A DNA stretch of 64,000 nucleotides from CAVSRC01 sp963785065 (GTDB taxonomy: Bacteria > Pseudomonadota > Alphaproteobacteria > Rhizobiales > Kaistiaceae), in the NCBI GenBank assembly GCA_963785065.1, contig CAWATX010000004.1, positions 1,054,001 through 1,118,000 on the forward strand. The letters run 5' to 3'. Below the pieces are notes generated by a model. That model ran no database searches. It saw only the letters and a program-made list of their open reading frames with translations, and was not told where the DNA came from. Every line of letters begins with the position of its first letter. Position 1 is the stretch's first letter. Positions 43,336-51,715 of the stretch are shown piece after piece. The position numbers and the translations under genes were made by a program.

Positions 43336-45051
43336 TCAGGCATCGAACCGCACCCGGTGCAGCATGCGCTTGTGGCGTGGATCGGGGTTGGGCACGGCTG
43401 AGATCAAGGCCTTGGTGTAGGGCTCGCTTGGGGTGGTGCAGATTACGTCGGCATCGCCTATTTCAACGATGCGGCCCCGATGCATGACGACAACCCGGTC
43501 GCAGAAATAGCGCACCACCGAGATGTCGTGGGCGATGAAGATGAAGCTCAATCCCAACCGCTTCTGCACGTCGAACAGGAGATCGAGGATCTGACTCCTG
43601 ATGGAGACGTCCAGCGCCGAGGTCGCTTCGTCGGCGATGATCACCCGCGGATCGAGCGCCAGGGCACGCGCGATCCCGATGCGTTGGCGCTGGCCGCCGG
43701 AGAAGGCGTGCGGATAGCGCTCCATGGCGCTGCGATCGAGTCCGACCAGCTCCAGGAGTTCGCCCACCCGCCGCTCGAGTTCGCGGCCGCTGGCAATGCG
43801 GTTGATGTAGAGCGGGTCGCCGACAATGCGCTTGACCGTCATGCGCGGGTTGAGCGAGCCGAACGGGTCCTGGAACACCAGCCGCACCTCCGAATGGAAG
43901 CGCTTGAGCCCGGCACGGTTGAGCGTACCGACGTCGAGTTCGCTGCCGGAGCTGTCGCGATAGGTGATCGTGCCGGCGCTCGGCTCCAGAACCCGGAGGA
44001 TCAACCGACCGAGCGTCGTCTTGCCGGAGCCGGATTCGCCCACGATGCCGAGGTTTTCGCCGGGATAGAGGTCGAGGTTGACGTCGTCGACCGCCTTCAG
44101 CACCTGCCCGCGGCGCGGCAACATGGCGCCGCTCAGGCCGAAGGCCTTGCCGAGGCCCCTGACGCTGAGGATCGGCTTGGCGTCGGCGCGCTGCCGCTGG
44201 CTTTCGAGCCGCTGCGCGGCGGCCCGCTCCAGCTTCACCGTCGCCGCCAGCAGGCGGCGCGTGTAGGCGTGCTGCGGATTGTGAAAGATGTCGTCGACCG
44301 GACCCTGCTCGACGATGTAGCCGTCCTGCATGACCGCGACCGTTTCGGCGACCTCGGCAACGATGCCCATGTCATGGGTGATCAGCAGCATGGACATGCC
44401 GCGTTCCGTCTGTAGCCGCTTGATGAGGTCGAGGATTTCGGCCTGTGTGGTGACATCGAGAGCCGTGGTCGGCTCGTCGGCGATCAGAATGTCGGGATTG
44501 CACGCCAGTGCCATGGCGATGCAGGCGCGTTGGCGCATGCCGCCCGAGAACTCGAACGAATAGCGATTGGCCATGCGTTCGGGATCGGGGATTTCGACCT
44601 GCCGGAGCAGGTCCACCGTGCGGGCACGGGCCTGCTCCTTGTCCAGCCGCAGATGCAGCTGGGTGACCTCATCGATCTGAGCGCCGATGGTGTAGAGGGG
44701 GCTGAGCGCGCTCATCGGCTCCTGGAAGATGAAGCCGATGCGGGCCCCGCGAATGGCGCGGATCTGGTGGCTCTTGGCCGGCAGGCTGGCCAGGTCCAGC
44801 GTTCCGCCATTGTGCTCCAGCAGGATGCGGCCGGCGATCTGCCGCCCGGGCGCATCGGTGATGCGCATGACGGCCCGTGCGGTCACCGACTTGCCCGAGC
44901 CGCTTTCGCCCACCAGGCACAACGTGCTGGAGCGCGTGAGGCTGAAGCTGGCATCGCGCACCGCATGCAGCACCCGCTCGCGCAACGGAAAATCGACCGA
45001 AAGGCCCTCAACCCTCAGGATGGTGTCGGCGGGAAGCGACGTATGGGACAT
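43336..45051 (-). CDS. Peptide-type ABC transporter ATPase, DppD-DppF fusion
   Basis: A 571-residue protein with two ABC domains of the oligopeptide type. Domain 1 has GESGSGKSVTA, FSGGMRQRACIAMAL and LIADEPTTALD; domain 2 has GESGSGKTTLG, FSGGQRQRIGIARAL and IIADEATSALD. The oligopeptide C-terminal elements (HAYTRRLLAATVKLER; SEPYTKALISAVPNPDP) are present in both halves. It energises the two permeases encoded just upstream. Members of this family move peptides, but also nickel, opines and oligosaccharides; the glycosidase-like neighbour favours a glycan here. Confidence 0.92.
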   Translation of the reverse strand: MSHTSLPADTILRVEGLSVDFPLRERVLHAVRDASFSLTRSSTLCLVGESGSGKSVTARAVMRITDAPGRQIAGRILLEHNGGTLDLASLPAKSHQIRAIRGARIGFIFQEPMSALSPLYTIGAQIDEVTQLHLRLDKEQARARTVDLLRQVEIPDPERMANRYSFEFSGGMRQRACIAMALACNPDILIADEPTTALDVTTQAEILDLIKRLQTERGMSMLLITHDMGIVAEVAETVAVMQDGYIVEQGPVDDIFHNPQHAYTRRLLAATVKLERAAAQRLESQRQRADAKPILSVRGLGKAFGLSGAMLPRRGQVLKAVDDVNLDLYPGENLGIVGESGSGKTTLGRLILRVLEPSAGTITYRDSSGSELDVGTLNRAGLKRFHSEVRLVFQDPFGSLNPRMTVKRIVGDPLYINRIASGRELERRVGELLELVGLDRSAMERYPHAFSGGQRQRIGIARALALDPRVIIADEATSALDVSIRSQILDLLFDVQKRLGLSFIFIAHDISVVRYFCDRVVVMHRGRIVEIGDADVICTTPSEPYTKALISAVPNPDPRHKRMLHRVRFDA

Positions 45052-45059
45052 CGGCGTGC

Positions 45060-46259
45060 CTATTGCCCGTACGGGTCTGCGGCATCGCGCAGCCCATCAC
45101 CAAGGAAATTGAGCGCCAGCACGGCGACGATCACTGCCAGGCCGGGCAGCAGCAGCCACGGTGCCGTGGCGACCGCCCGGATGTTCTGCGCCTCCTGCAG
45201 CAGCACGCCCCAGCTCACCACCGGCGGTCTGAGACCGATGCCGAGGAAGCTCAGCGACGTCTCCGACAGGATCATCACCGGAATGGCGAGGGTCACCGCG
45301 GCGATGATGTGGCTGGCAAACGAGGGCACCATGTGGCGCAGGATGATGCCGAGCTGGCTGGCCCCATCGAGGTGCGCGGCGGTGACGAAGTCTTCCGTCT
45401 TGAGCGCCAGGAAGCGCCCGCGCACGACCCGGGCAAGGCCGGTCCATCCGACCACCGACAGGATGATGGTGATCAAAAAATAGACCCGCACCGGCGGAAC
45501 GGTCGGCGGGATCGCGGCCGCCAGCCCCATCCACAGGGGGATCGTCGGGATCGCCAGCAGGAACTCGATCACGCGCTGGATGGCCATGTCGACCCAGCCG
45601 CCGTAGAAGCCGGATATCCCACCCAGCACGATGCCGAAGATCAGCGACAGCCCGACGCCCACCAGCCCGATCGACATGGACACCCGCGTCCCGAAGATCA
45701 CCCGGCTGAGCATGTCGCGTCCGAGCCGGTCGGCGCCCCACAGATACATGGGTTGACCCGCCTCCAGCGGGCCGAACAGGTGCAGGTCCGAGGGAATGAG
45801 ACCCCACATCTTGTAAGGCACACCGTGCACCAGGAAGCCGACGGGAATCCTGGTCGATGGATCGACGGTGAAGACGCGCCGCAGGCTGGCGGGGTCGATC
45901 TTGACCTTGTAGCCCTCGACATAGGGGGCGATGTGGAAGCCGCCGTCGGTGTCCCACAGGTGCAGCACCTGCGGGGGCGCAAACGTGTAGCGGGCGGCGT
46001 AGGCTCCCGGGTCGGTTGGCGCCAGGAAGTCAGCAAACACCGCGACGACATAAATGAGGATCACCACGACCCCGCTGGCCATGGCCAGCTTGTGGCGCTT
46101 GAATTTCCACCAGGCGAGTTGCCACTGACCGGCGAACTCCTGCTGGTCGTCCGCATGCGCGTCGGTCACGCCGCTTGCGGACAGTGCATTGCCCTCCGAC
46201 GCACCGACGGTTAGCGCATCGGGCTCGAGACTAGTGGGGCGGTCGTTCGGAGAGGCCAC
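45060..46259 (-). CDS. Peptide-type ABC transporter permease, OppC/DppC-like
   Basis: A permease of about 399 residues with the OppC N-terminal extension and first helix (WWKFKRHKLAMASGVVVILIYVVAVFADFLAP), an unusually long periplasmic insertion (about residues 80-165), LGADRLGRDMLSR-like sequence (YLWGADRLGRDMLSRVIFGTRVSMSIG) and the EAA-type coupling loop TEDFVTAAHLDGASQLGIILRHMVPS. The GTG at 46259 lies 17 bases after the upstream stop and is favoured; a TTG at 46301 would overlap the upstream gene by 26 bases. The long insertion is typical of a subgroup used for carbohydrate or opine uptake. Confidence 0.88.
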   Translation of the reverse strand: MASPNDRPTSLEPDALTVGASEGNALSASGVTDAHADDQQEFAGQWQLAWWKFKRHKLAMASGVVVILIYVVAVFADFLAPTDPGAYAARYTFAPPQVLHLWDTDGGFHIAPYVEGYKVKIDPASLRRVFTVDPSTRIPVGFLVHGVPYKMWGLIPSDLHLFGPLEAGQPMYLWGADRLGRDMLSRVIFGTRVSMSIGLVGVGLSLIFGIVLGGISGFYGGWVDMAIQRVIEFLLAIPTIPLWMGLAAAIPPTVPPVRVYFLITIILSVVGWTGLARVVRGRFLALKTEDFVTAAHLDGASQLGIILRHMVPSFASHIIAAVTLAIPVMILSETSLSFLGIGLRPPVVSWGVLLQEAQNIRAVATAPWLLLPGLAVIVAVLALNFLGDGLRDAADPYGQ

Positions 46260-46275
46260 GGTGGTCAAGCCCTTG

Positions 46276-47262
46276 TCATCGGTAGCGGATGCGCGGGTCA
46301 AGCCAGGCGAGCAGCAAGTCGGAAAGCAGCGTGCCGATGATGGTCAGCACGCTCAGCATCAGGATCATTGCACCGGCGAGATAGACGTCCTGGGAGATAA
46401 GCGCTCTGAGCAGCAGCGGCCCAGTCGTGGGCAGGTTGAGGACGATCGCCGTCACGGTCGCCCCTGACACCAGTTCTGGAAGCGCCCAGCCGATCGTGCT
46501 TACAAAGGGGTTCAGTGCCGCGCGCACGGGATATTTCAAGGTCAGCCACCACTCGGCGAGCCCCTTGGCGCGGGCGGTCACCACATAGGGCCGGAACAGT
46601 TCGTCGAGCAGATTGGCGCGCATGATGCGCACCAGCGAGGCGATGCCGGCGCTCGACAGCACGATGACCGGAATGATCAGGTGCTGCGCGAGGTCAAGGA
46701 CCTTGGCCCAGCTCCACGGCGCGTCCTGAAGCTGCGGGGAAAAGAGGCCGCCGACACTCATGTCGAAGAAACGCAGCGAAATGTACATCAGGATCAGGGC
46801 GAAGACGAAGTTGGGCACGGCCAGGCCGATGAAGGCCAGGAACGTGGCGAGGTAGTCGCCGATCGAATATTTGCGAACGGCCGAATAGATGCCGATCGGC
46901 AAGGCGATGATCCAGGTGAAGATCAGCGCCGTGAACGAGAGGACGAACGTCAGCCCCAGCCGGTTCCACAGCAACTGGGACACCGGCACCTTCCAGTCGA
47001 AGGAGCGCCCGAAGTCGCCACGCAGCACGATGTTGGAGATCCACATCCCATATTGCACCCACAGCGGCTTATCGAGGCCGTATTGCTCACGAAGCTGTTC
47101 GAGCGTGTTTGCGTCGACGCTTTCACCCTGGGAGGAGAGCTGAGCGGCGAGCGACGTTGCCGCATCGCCGGGCGGGAGCTGGATGAGCGCAAAAGCGACG
47201 ATCGACACCGCGATCAGTGTCGGGATCATGAATGCAACGCGTCTCACCACATATTTGAGCAT
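46276..47262 (-). CDS. Peptide-type ABC transporter permease, OppB/DppB-like
   Basis: A 328-residue permease with the OppB start (MLKYVVRRVAFMIPTLIAVSIVAFALIQLPPGD), the long periplasmic loop containing LREQYGLDKPLWVQYG, and the coupling loop ELFRPYVVTARAKGLAEWWLTLKYPVRAALNP. The ATG is 15 bases after the dehydrogenase stop. Forms the channel with the OppC-like protein. Confidence 0.9.
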   Translation of the reverse strand: MLKYVVRRVAFMIPTLIAVSIVAFALIQLPPGDAATSLAAQLSSQGESVDANTLEQLREQYGLDKPLWVQYGMWISNIVLRGDFGRSFDWKVPVSQLLWNRLGLTFVLSFTALIFTWIIALPIGIYSAVRKYSIGDYLATFLAFIGLAVPNFVFALILMYISLRFFDMSVGGLFSPQLQDAPWSWAKVLDLAQHLIIPVIVLSSAGIASLVRIMRANLLDELFRPYVVTARAKGLAEWWLTLKYPVRAALNPFVSTIGWALPELVSGATVTAIVLNLPTTGPLLLRALISQDVYLAGAMILMLSVLTIIGTLLSDLLLAWLDPRIRYR

Positions 47263-47277
47263 GTCCGGCCCCTGCCT

Positions 47278-48267
47278 TCAGCGGGTGTAGACGTCGCGCG
47301 GCGTGATGCGATTGAGCATCGGCAGTCCCTGCCGATAGCGGCCAAGATTTTCGATGATCATCTCGAGCGACCGGCCCGACCGGTCAGGCAACGGTGGTGT
47401 GAAGTGTGGCGTGATGAGCAGGTTGGGCGCATCCCACAGCGGACTGTCGGCCGGCAACGGCTCGCTCTGGAAGACATCAAGGCCAGCACCCGCAATATGT
47501 CCGCTTTTCAGTCCGTCGAGCAGGGCCGTCTCGTCCATCACGCCGCCGCGGGCCATGTTGATGATGATGACGCCGCGCTTCATGCGGGCGATCTCGGCAG
47601 CCCCGATCAGATGGTGCGTGGCGTCCGACAGATTGACAGCCAGCACGATGAAATCGGCGACATCAAGGATGGGCCCCAAGTCTTCGCCCTTGTCGGCGCT
47701 GAAGACGCGGTCGACCCCGGCCGGCGGCGGGACGTCGCTGCGCCGGTAGGCCAGAACCTTGAGGCCGAAGGCTTTGGCACGGGCTGCCAATTCTGTGCCG
47801 GTATGCCCCATGCCGATGATGCCGAGCGTGCGGCCATGCAGCGCCCTCAGCGAATCGATGCCGGGCACGCCACGCCACTGATGATGGCGTTGCGCCTCCT
47901 GAAAGCCCATGAGATTGCCGTTGAGCGCCAGCAAAAACATCATGGCGTGCTCCGCCAGTGCCGGGGCGGAACGGCCGGCGGAGCCGGTGACGATCAGGTC
48001 CCTGGAAAAGACCTCGGGGCGGGCCGATTTGGTCAGCCCGGCATGATCGCAATGCACCCATTTGAGATGCGGTGCGCCGGTGTGACGCTCGTCGAGATCT
48101 CCGGACAGGATGGCAACTTCTGCCTTGGCCAGGGCCTGGTTCAGTGCCGACGCGTCATGGGGATCAACGCGCAGCATCTGGTCGGGCTCTATTGCCGCCG
48201 CCAGGCGTCGCCACTGGCTATCGTCAAACGGCAAGTCAGCCATGGTGATGACAACGCGCGTGCTCAT
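47278..48267 (-). CDS. D-2-hydroxyacid dehydrogenase (NAD(P)-dependent)
   Basis: A 329-residue D-isomer-specific 2-hydroxyacid dehydrogenase. The nucleotide-binding motif is GIIGMGHTGTELAARA (about 149-164). The catalytic Arg (INMARGG), Glu (DVFQSEPLP) and His (ITPHFTPP) are all visible. It interconverts a D-2-hydroxy acid with the 2-keto acid in the cytoplasm. It sits inside an importer operon between the binding-protein and permease genes, so the substrate is probably derived from the imported compound. Length is normal. Confidence 0.9.
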   Translation of the reverse strand: MSTRVVITMADLPFDDSQWRRLAAAIEPDQMLRVDPHDASALNQALAKAEVAILSGDLDERHTGAPHLKWVHCDHAGLTKSARPEVFSRDLIVTGSAGRSAPALAEHAMMFLLALNGNLMGFQEAQRHHQWRGVPGIDSLRALHGRTLGIIGMGHTGTELAARAKAFGLKVLAYRRSDVPPPAGVDRVFSADKGEDLGPILDVADFIVLAVNLSDATHHLIGAAEIARMKRGVIIINMARGGVMDETALLDGLKSGHIAGAGLDVFQSEPLPADSPLWDAPNLLITPHFTPPLPDRSGRSLEMIIENLGRYRQGLPMLNRITPRDVYTR

Positions 48268-48307
48268 TCTACTGATCCTGGTGGCTATGTGGCCGCTACC
48301 GCGGCGG

Positions 48308-48336
48308 CGGTGCGGCGGCGGTCAACCGCCGCACCG
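48308..48336 (-). promoter_or_regulatory. Intercistronic hairpin after the binding-protein gene
   Basis: CGGTGCGGCGG (48308-48318) and its perfect 11-base complement (48326-48336) enclose a 7-nt loop, about 50 bases after the stop of the binding-protein gene on the minus strand. No T-run. Likely mRNA-stabilising or partly terminating. Confidence 0.55.
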
Positions 48337-48385
48337 TCATCAGAGCGTGCGTTTCGATGCCCTGCGTATGGACCCGCGACCTGCC

Positions 48386-50329
48386 CTATTTCGCGATGTA
48401 GTACTGCTCGGGGTTGGTCGGTCCCGGGGTCGGGTAGATCCACGAGGCTGGCATCGACTTCGGGACATTGTGCACGTCCGTCTTCTTGACGCCGTAGCCG
48501 GGTGCTTCGAAGGCGATCCCGAGCATGTAGAACTGGTCAGCCGAAATCTGCAGAAGCTGCTTCATCAGCGAGACCTGTTGCTTGAAGTCGGGCGAGGCCT
48601 TGAGCTGGTCGTATAGCTTCATCTGCTGGAGCACCGGGGCCGGCGGCTCCTCAGGCGTGACGCCGCCGCCGGGCTTGATCCCTTCGTACCAGGCCGTCCA
48701 CTGCGGCGCCCACTTGAAGGAGTCGTTGTTGGCCGGGAAATACCAGCGCGGGTCGATGACCACTTCCTGTCCATCGCCACCGCCGCGATCCCAGGCGATC
48801 GCCTGCAGCTCGTTGTTGGCCTGGCGCGTCTGGATCAGCGTCCGGTCGAGCGGCGTGGGTTCCATATCGACCCCCACAGCAGCCCATTCCTTCTTGATGA
48901 TCTGCAGGGCATCGCCCTTGACCGTGTCCGTCGAGCCGTAGGCGACGGTGAAGACGAAGCGGCTGCCGTCGTCCAGCGTGCGCATGCCGTCGGAGCCCTT
49001 CTTGGGCAGCGCCTTGTCCAGATATTCGTTGGCCTTGGCCACATCAAATTGCGTGAACTGAGTGGCCAACTGCTTGTTGTAATAGACCGAATCCGGACGC
49101 GGCGCGGTCTGGGCGACCTCGCCCTGGCCGAGCCAGACGGTGTCGATCAGTTCCTGACGATTGATCGCCAGGGACAGCCCGATGCGGAAATTCTTGTCCT
49201 GGAAGATCTTCCTGAGTGTCGCGTCCTTGGCGTTGAGGTTGAACATCAGGGGCATGACGTTCGGACTGGTCGAGGTCTCCTCGAAGAACCCGTACCCGCC
49301 CTTCTTCTGGCCGTCGTAGAGCACCGGCTTGTTGGCCGGGATTGCCAGATGGCGGTCCTGCAGGTCGATTTCGCCGGCGAGCGTCTTGGCCACCAGCACC
49401 TGCGGGTCCGAAACCACGTCAAGTGACAGGGAATCGATGTAGGGAAGCTGGTTCCCCTTGGCATCGACCTTCCAGTAATAGGGGTTGCGTTCGGCCTTGA
49501 CCTCGGTGGCCGAGCCGCTGCCATACCCCTTGGTGACCACCCAGGCGTTGAGCGTCGGCAGGTCAGGATTGGCGAACATGTCCGCCTTGGCCACCATCAG
49601 GCTGACCCAGTCGTTGTAGCCGCCCTTGGCCGCCAAATCCTTGACGTTCGGATTGTAGGCGGGATCGAACTGCTTCAGGTAATGCATCGGGTAGCGGATT
49701 GCGAAGCTGTCCTGCGGCCTGGCAGTGGCGAGGAACTGAAGGAACAGCCCGCTCGGCTTCTTGAAGGTGAAGGTGAACGTGTAGTCGTCGATCATCTTGA
49801 AATCGACGGGCGTGCCATCGCCATTGATGAAGGGGACGGCCGGCGACGGCGTGAAGCTCTTGTTCAGGAACAGGTCCTTGTACCAGAACTGCACGTCTTG
49901 GGCGGTGAACGGCACCCCGTCCGACCACTTCATGCCCTTGCGCAGGTGAAACGTGAACTGGGTCGCGTCGCTGTTGGTGTCGACGGACTCGGCCACATCG
50001 GGAATGGTCCCGCTCCAGTCCGGCTTCCAGCGCATGAGATTCTCGTAGGTCATGATGCGCATCAGCCAGGGCTGATCGCCACCACCCAGCAGCGCCGAGT
50101 GCCAGTCGCCGCCATAGGTGCCGATCTGGTCGACGACATCCTCCGTGAGCGGTTTTTCGGGCAGTCTCTTTTCGAGCGGCGGCAGTGTGCCCGCCTTCAC
50201 CTGCGCGGCCAGCATCGGCGCCTCGCCGGCCTGGACCGCTCCTGTATATGCGGTCGTGCCGAGCAGCACGCCCAGTAGCAGCGCTGACATCCGCAGCGCC
50301 CCGCCATGACAAACGCCCGTGCCCTGCAT
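48386..50329 (-). CDS. Peptide-type ABC transporter substrate-binding protein (SBP family 5)
   Basis: A 647-residue periplasmic protein of the oligopeptide/oligosaccharide-binding family 5. The N-terminal signal region runs to about residue 35 (ALRMSALLLGVLLGTTAYTGAVQAGEAP). The family hallmark FHLRKGMKWSDGVPFTAQDVQFWYKDLF is clear near residue 130. It is longer than DppA (about 535) and includes extra loops seen in carbohydrate-binding members. The ATG follows GGAGGAGG. First structural gene of the minus-strand operon, behind the GntR gene. Confidence 0.9.
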   Translation of the reverse strand: MQGTGVCHGGALRMSALLLGVLLGTTAYTGAVQAGEAPMLAAQVKAGTLPPLEKRLPEKPLTEDVVDQIGTYGGDWHSALLGGGDQPWLMRIMTYENLMRWKPDWSGTIPDVAESVDTNSDATQFTFHLRKGMKWSDGVPFTAQDVQFWYKDLFLNKSFTPSPAVPFINGDGTPVDFKMIDDYTFTFTFKKPSGLFLQFLATARPQDSFAIRYPMHYLKQFDPAYNPNVKDLAAKGGYNDWVSLMVAKADMFANPDLPTLNAWVVTKGYGSGSATEVKAERNPYYWKVDAKGNQLPYIDSLSLDVVSDPQVLVAKTLAGEIDLQDRHLAIPANKPVLYDGQKKGGYGFFEETSTSPNVMPLMFNLNAKDATLRKIFQDKNFRIGLSLAINRQELIDTVWLGQGEVAQTAPRPDSVYYNKQLATQFTQFDVAKANEYLDKALPKKGSDGMRTLDDGSRFVFTVAYGSTDTVKGDALQIIKKEWAAVGVDMEPTPLDRTLIQTRQANNELQAIAWDRGGGDGQEVVIDPRWYFPANNDSFKWAPQWTAWYEGIKPGGGVTPEEPPAPVLQQMKLYDQLKASPDFKQQVSLMKQLLQISADQFYMLGIAFEAPGYGVKKTDVHNVPKSMPASWIYPTPGPTNPEQYYIAK

Positions 50330-50408
50330 CGTTCCTCCTCCACTCTTTTGGTTTGGATACCGTGCCGCGACACTCGCCTCTCCGGGGGGTCACCGCAGCA
50401 GAAACACA

Positions 50409-50426
50409 TAAATCAGAACAGATTTA
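50409..50426. promoter_or_regulatory. Candidate operator TAAATC-N6-GATTTA
   Basis: A perfect 6-bp inverted repeat with a 6-base spacer about 80 bases upstream of the binding-protein gene and 108 bases after the GntR stop, in the AT-richest stretch of the spacer. A plausible site for the GntR protein at 50534-51301. Confidence 0.4.
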
Positions 50427-50533
50427 GCCACGGATTGGAAGGCGGAAAATCGCGTTCGTGGATTTTCTTGCCCGACTTATGTGTGAAGCCGCGTCCGCTC
50501 CCGAGATGCTTTGTGTCCGGGCAGTCGAGGCAA

Positions 50534-51301
50534 TCAGTCGCCGTGGACGCGGTCGCGGCGCATATGGCCGATGAAGACGACGCGGGAATTCTCGATGTGC
50601 TTCTGGGCCGCTGCGACCGCCGCATCGGGATCCCCCCGACGCACCGCCTCCACCAATTCCCAGTGCTCGGCACTTGACCGCCGCATATGCGCCAGAGTCA
50701 GCGGATTCTTGCGCGAAAGGGCTCGGATCCAGGCGTTGTGCCGTTTCATGATCTCAACGGCCTCAACGTTATGATGACGCTCCACAATAAAATCATGAAA
50801 CGCGACGTTGCCGCGGTGGAACGCAGGATAGTCGGCGGCGTCGACGCCTTTCTGACAAGCGGTCTGAAGTGCTTCCAGGGTGGCAACGTCGTCCGGGCGC
50901 GCATATTCGGCAAAGCCGCGCACAAGGTATGGTTCGATGAGGGCGCGAACGTCGAAGATGTTGCGCACGAGGTCCTCATCCACCACGCGGACGCGCGCCC
51001 CGCGATTGGGTGTGATGACGACCAGGCCTTCGCCTTCGAGCCCTTGCAGCGCCTCTCGGGCGGGATTGGTGCTGGTTTCGTAGCGAGTGACGATGTCGCT
51101 GACTTTTATCCTCGACCCGGCCGCGATCCGCCCCTCGAGGATGTCGTCGCGCAGCAATTGCTGCAGCCGCCCGTAACCCGGCTCCCGCACAGAAGTTGAG
51201 ACTGCTGGCCTCTCGTCCCCGTGTCTCGGCCGCCCGCGTTTGGCCCGCAAGGCTTGCGTGGTGACCATTTCGTGGCTGGTGGTGTCGCCTGCTTCGTCCA
51301 A
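50534..51301 (-). CDS. GntR-family transcriptional regulator (FCD type)
   Basis: A 255-residue regulator with a 40-residue basic N-terminal tail (RAKRGRPRHGD), a winged helix (about 42-105; SDIVTRYETSTNPAREALQGLEGEGLVVITPNRGARV) and an FCD domain (AFHRGNVAFHDFIVERHHN, HWELVEAVRRGDPDAAVAAAQKHI). A TTG at 51301 with GGAGAAG upstream is a reasonable start; the ATG at 51268 would drop 11 residues. Likely regulator of the importer operon that follows it on the same strand, and possibly of the divergent amiC-like operon. Confidence 0.88.
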   Translation of the reverse strand: MDEAGDTTSHEMVTTQALRAKRGRPRHGDERPAVSTSVREPGYGRLQQLLRDDILEGRIAAGSRIKVSDIVTRYETSTNPAREALQGLEGEGLVVITPNRGARVRVVDEDLVRNIFDVRALIEPYLVRGFAEYARPDDVATLEALQTACQKGVDAADYPAFHRGNVAFHDFIVERHHNVEAVEIMKRHNAWIRALSRKNPLTLAHMRRSSAEHWELVEAVRRGDPDAAVAAAQKHIENSRVVFIGHMRRDRVHGD

Positions 51302-51553
51302 AATCGGCTTCTCCTATTTCAGCAGTGATACCGTCATAACAGATTGCCGATTATCCTGACAAATTCCCCTCATAATTACCATCTAGATGATCACAACTAT
51401 ACACAATCCTGGTTTTCGAGAGAGGCAACCGGCGAACCTGATCTTGTGGTGACCGGCGGCGCCGTACCCTGGCCCGAACTGCCTTTTGTCGGGCAGTGAT
51501 CATCGGCAGCCAGTGCACCCGGAGCCAACACCAGTTGCCCATAAAATCACCAC

Positions 51554-51567
51554 AGCGGATGTCCGCT
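51554..51567. promoter_or_regulatory. Dyad AGCGGA-TG-TCCGCT upstream of the amiC-like operon
   Basis: A perfect 6-bp inverted repeat 20 bases before the -35 candidate of the amiC-like operon. It lies in the 414-bp divergent region and could be an activator or repressor site. The remainder of that region between 51302 and 51550 is AT-rich near 51340-51420 (probable promoter for the GntR gene) and shows no gene. Confidence 0.35.
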
Positions 51568-51587
51568 TATCTTTCGTGCACTTCTCC

Positions 51588-51616
51588 TTGACTCGCTCAG
51601 GAAGACCGCGGATGAT
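51588..51616 (+). promoter_or_regulatory. Candidate sigma70-type promoter of the amiC-like operon
   Basis: TTGACT at 51588-51593 and GATGAT at 51611-51616 are separated by 17 bases. Transcription would start near 51623, giving a leader of roughly 90 bases that contains the intrinsic terminator at 51652-51697 ahead of the first start codon. Confidence 0.45.
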
Positions 51617-51651
51617 CCCCTGAGATATCGGAGCATATGAAGGCATTTGGG

Positions 51652-51697
51652 CCCTCACCCCCGCGGCGCAGACGCGCGCCAGGGCGTGAGGGTTTTT
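51652..51697 (+). terminator. Leader intrinsic terminator ahead of the amiC-like gene
   Basis: CCCTCAC (51652-51658) pairs with GTGAGGG (51686-51692), directly followed by TTTTT (51693-51697). The loop can form an inner GGCGC/GCGCC stem. It lies between the promoter candidate and the TTG start at 51716, so it would attenuate the operon unless overridden; the operon's second gene encodes an ANTAR antiterminator. Confidence 0.65.
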
Positions 51698-51715
51698 CAC
51701 TTGTGGGGACGGGGG

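Noticed and set aside
51471..51486. TGGCCCG-AACT-GCC as a sigma54 promoter
   Set aside because: The GG and GC elements are two bases too close compared with the strict -24/-12 spacing.
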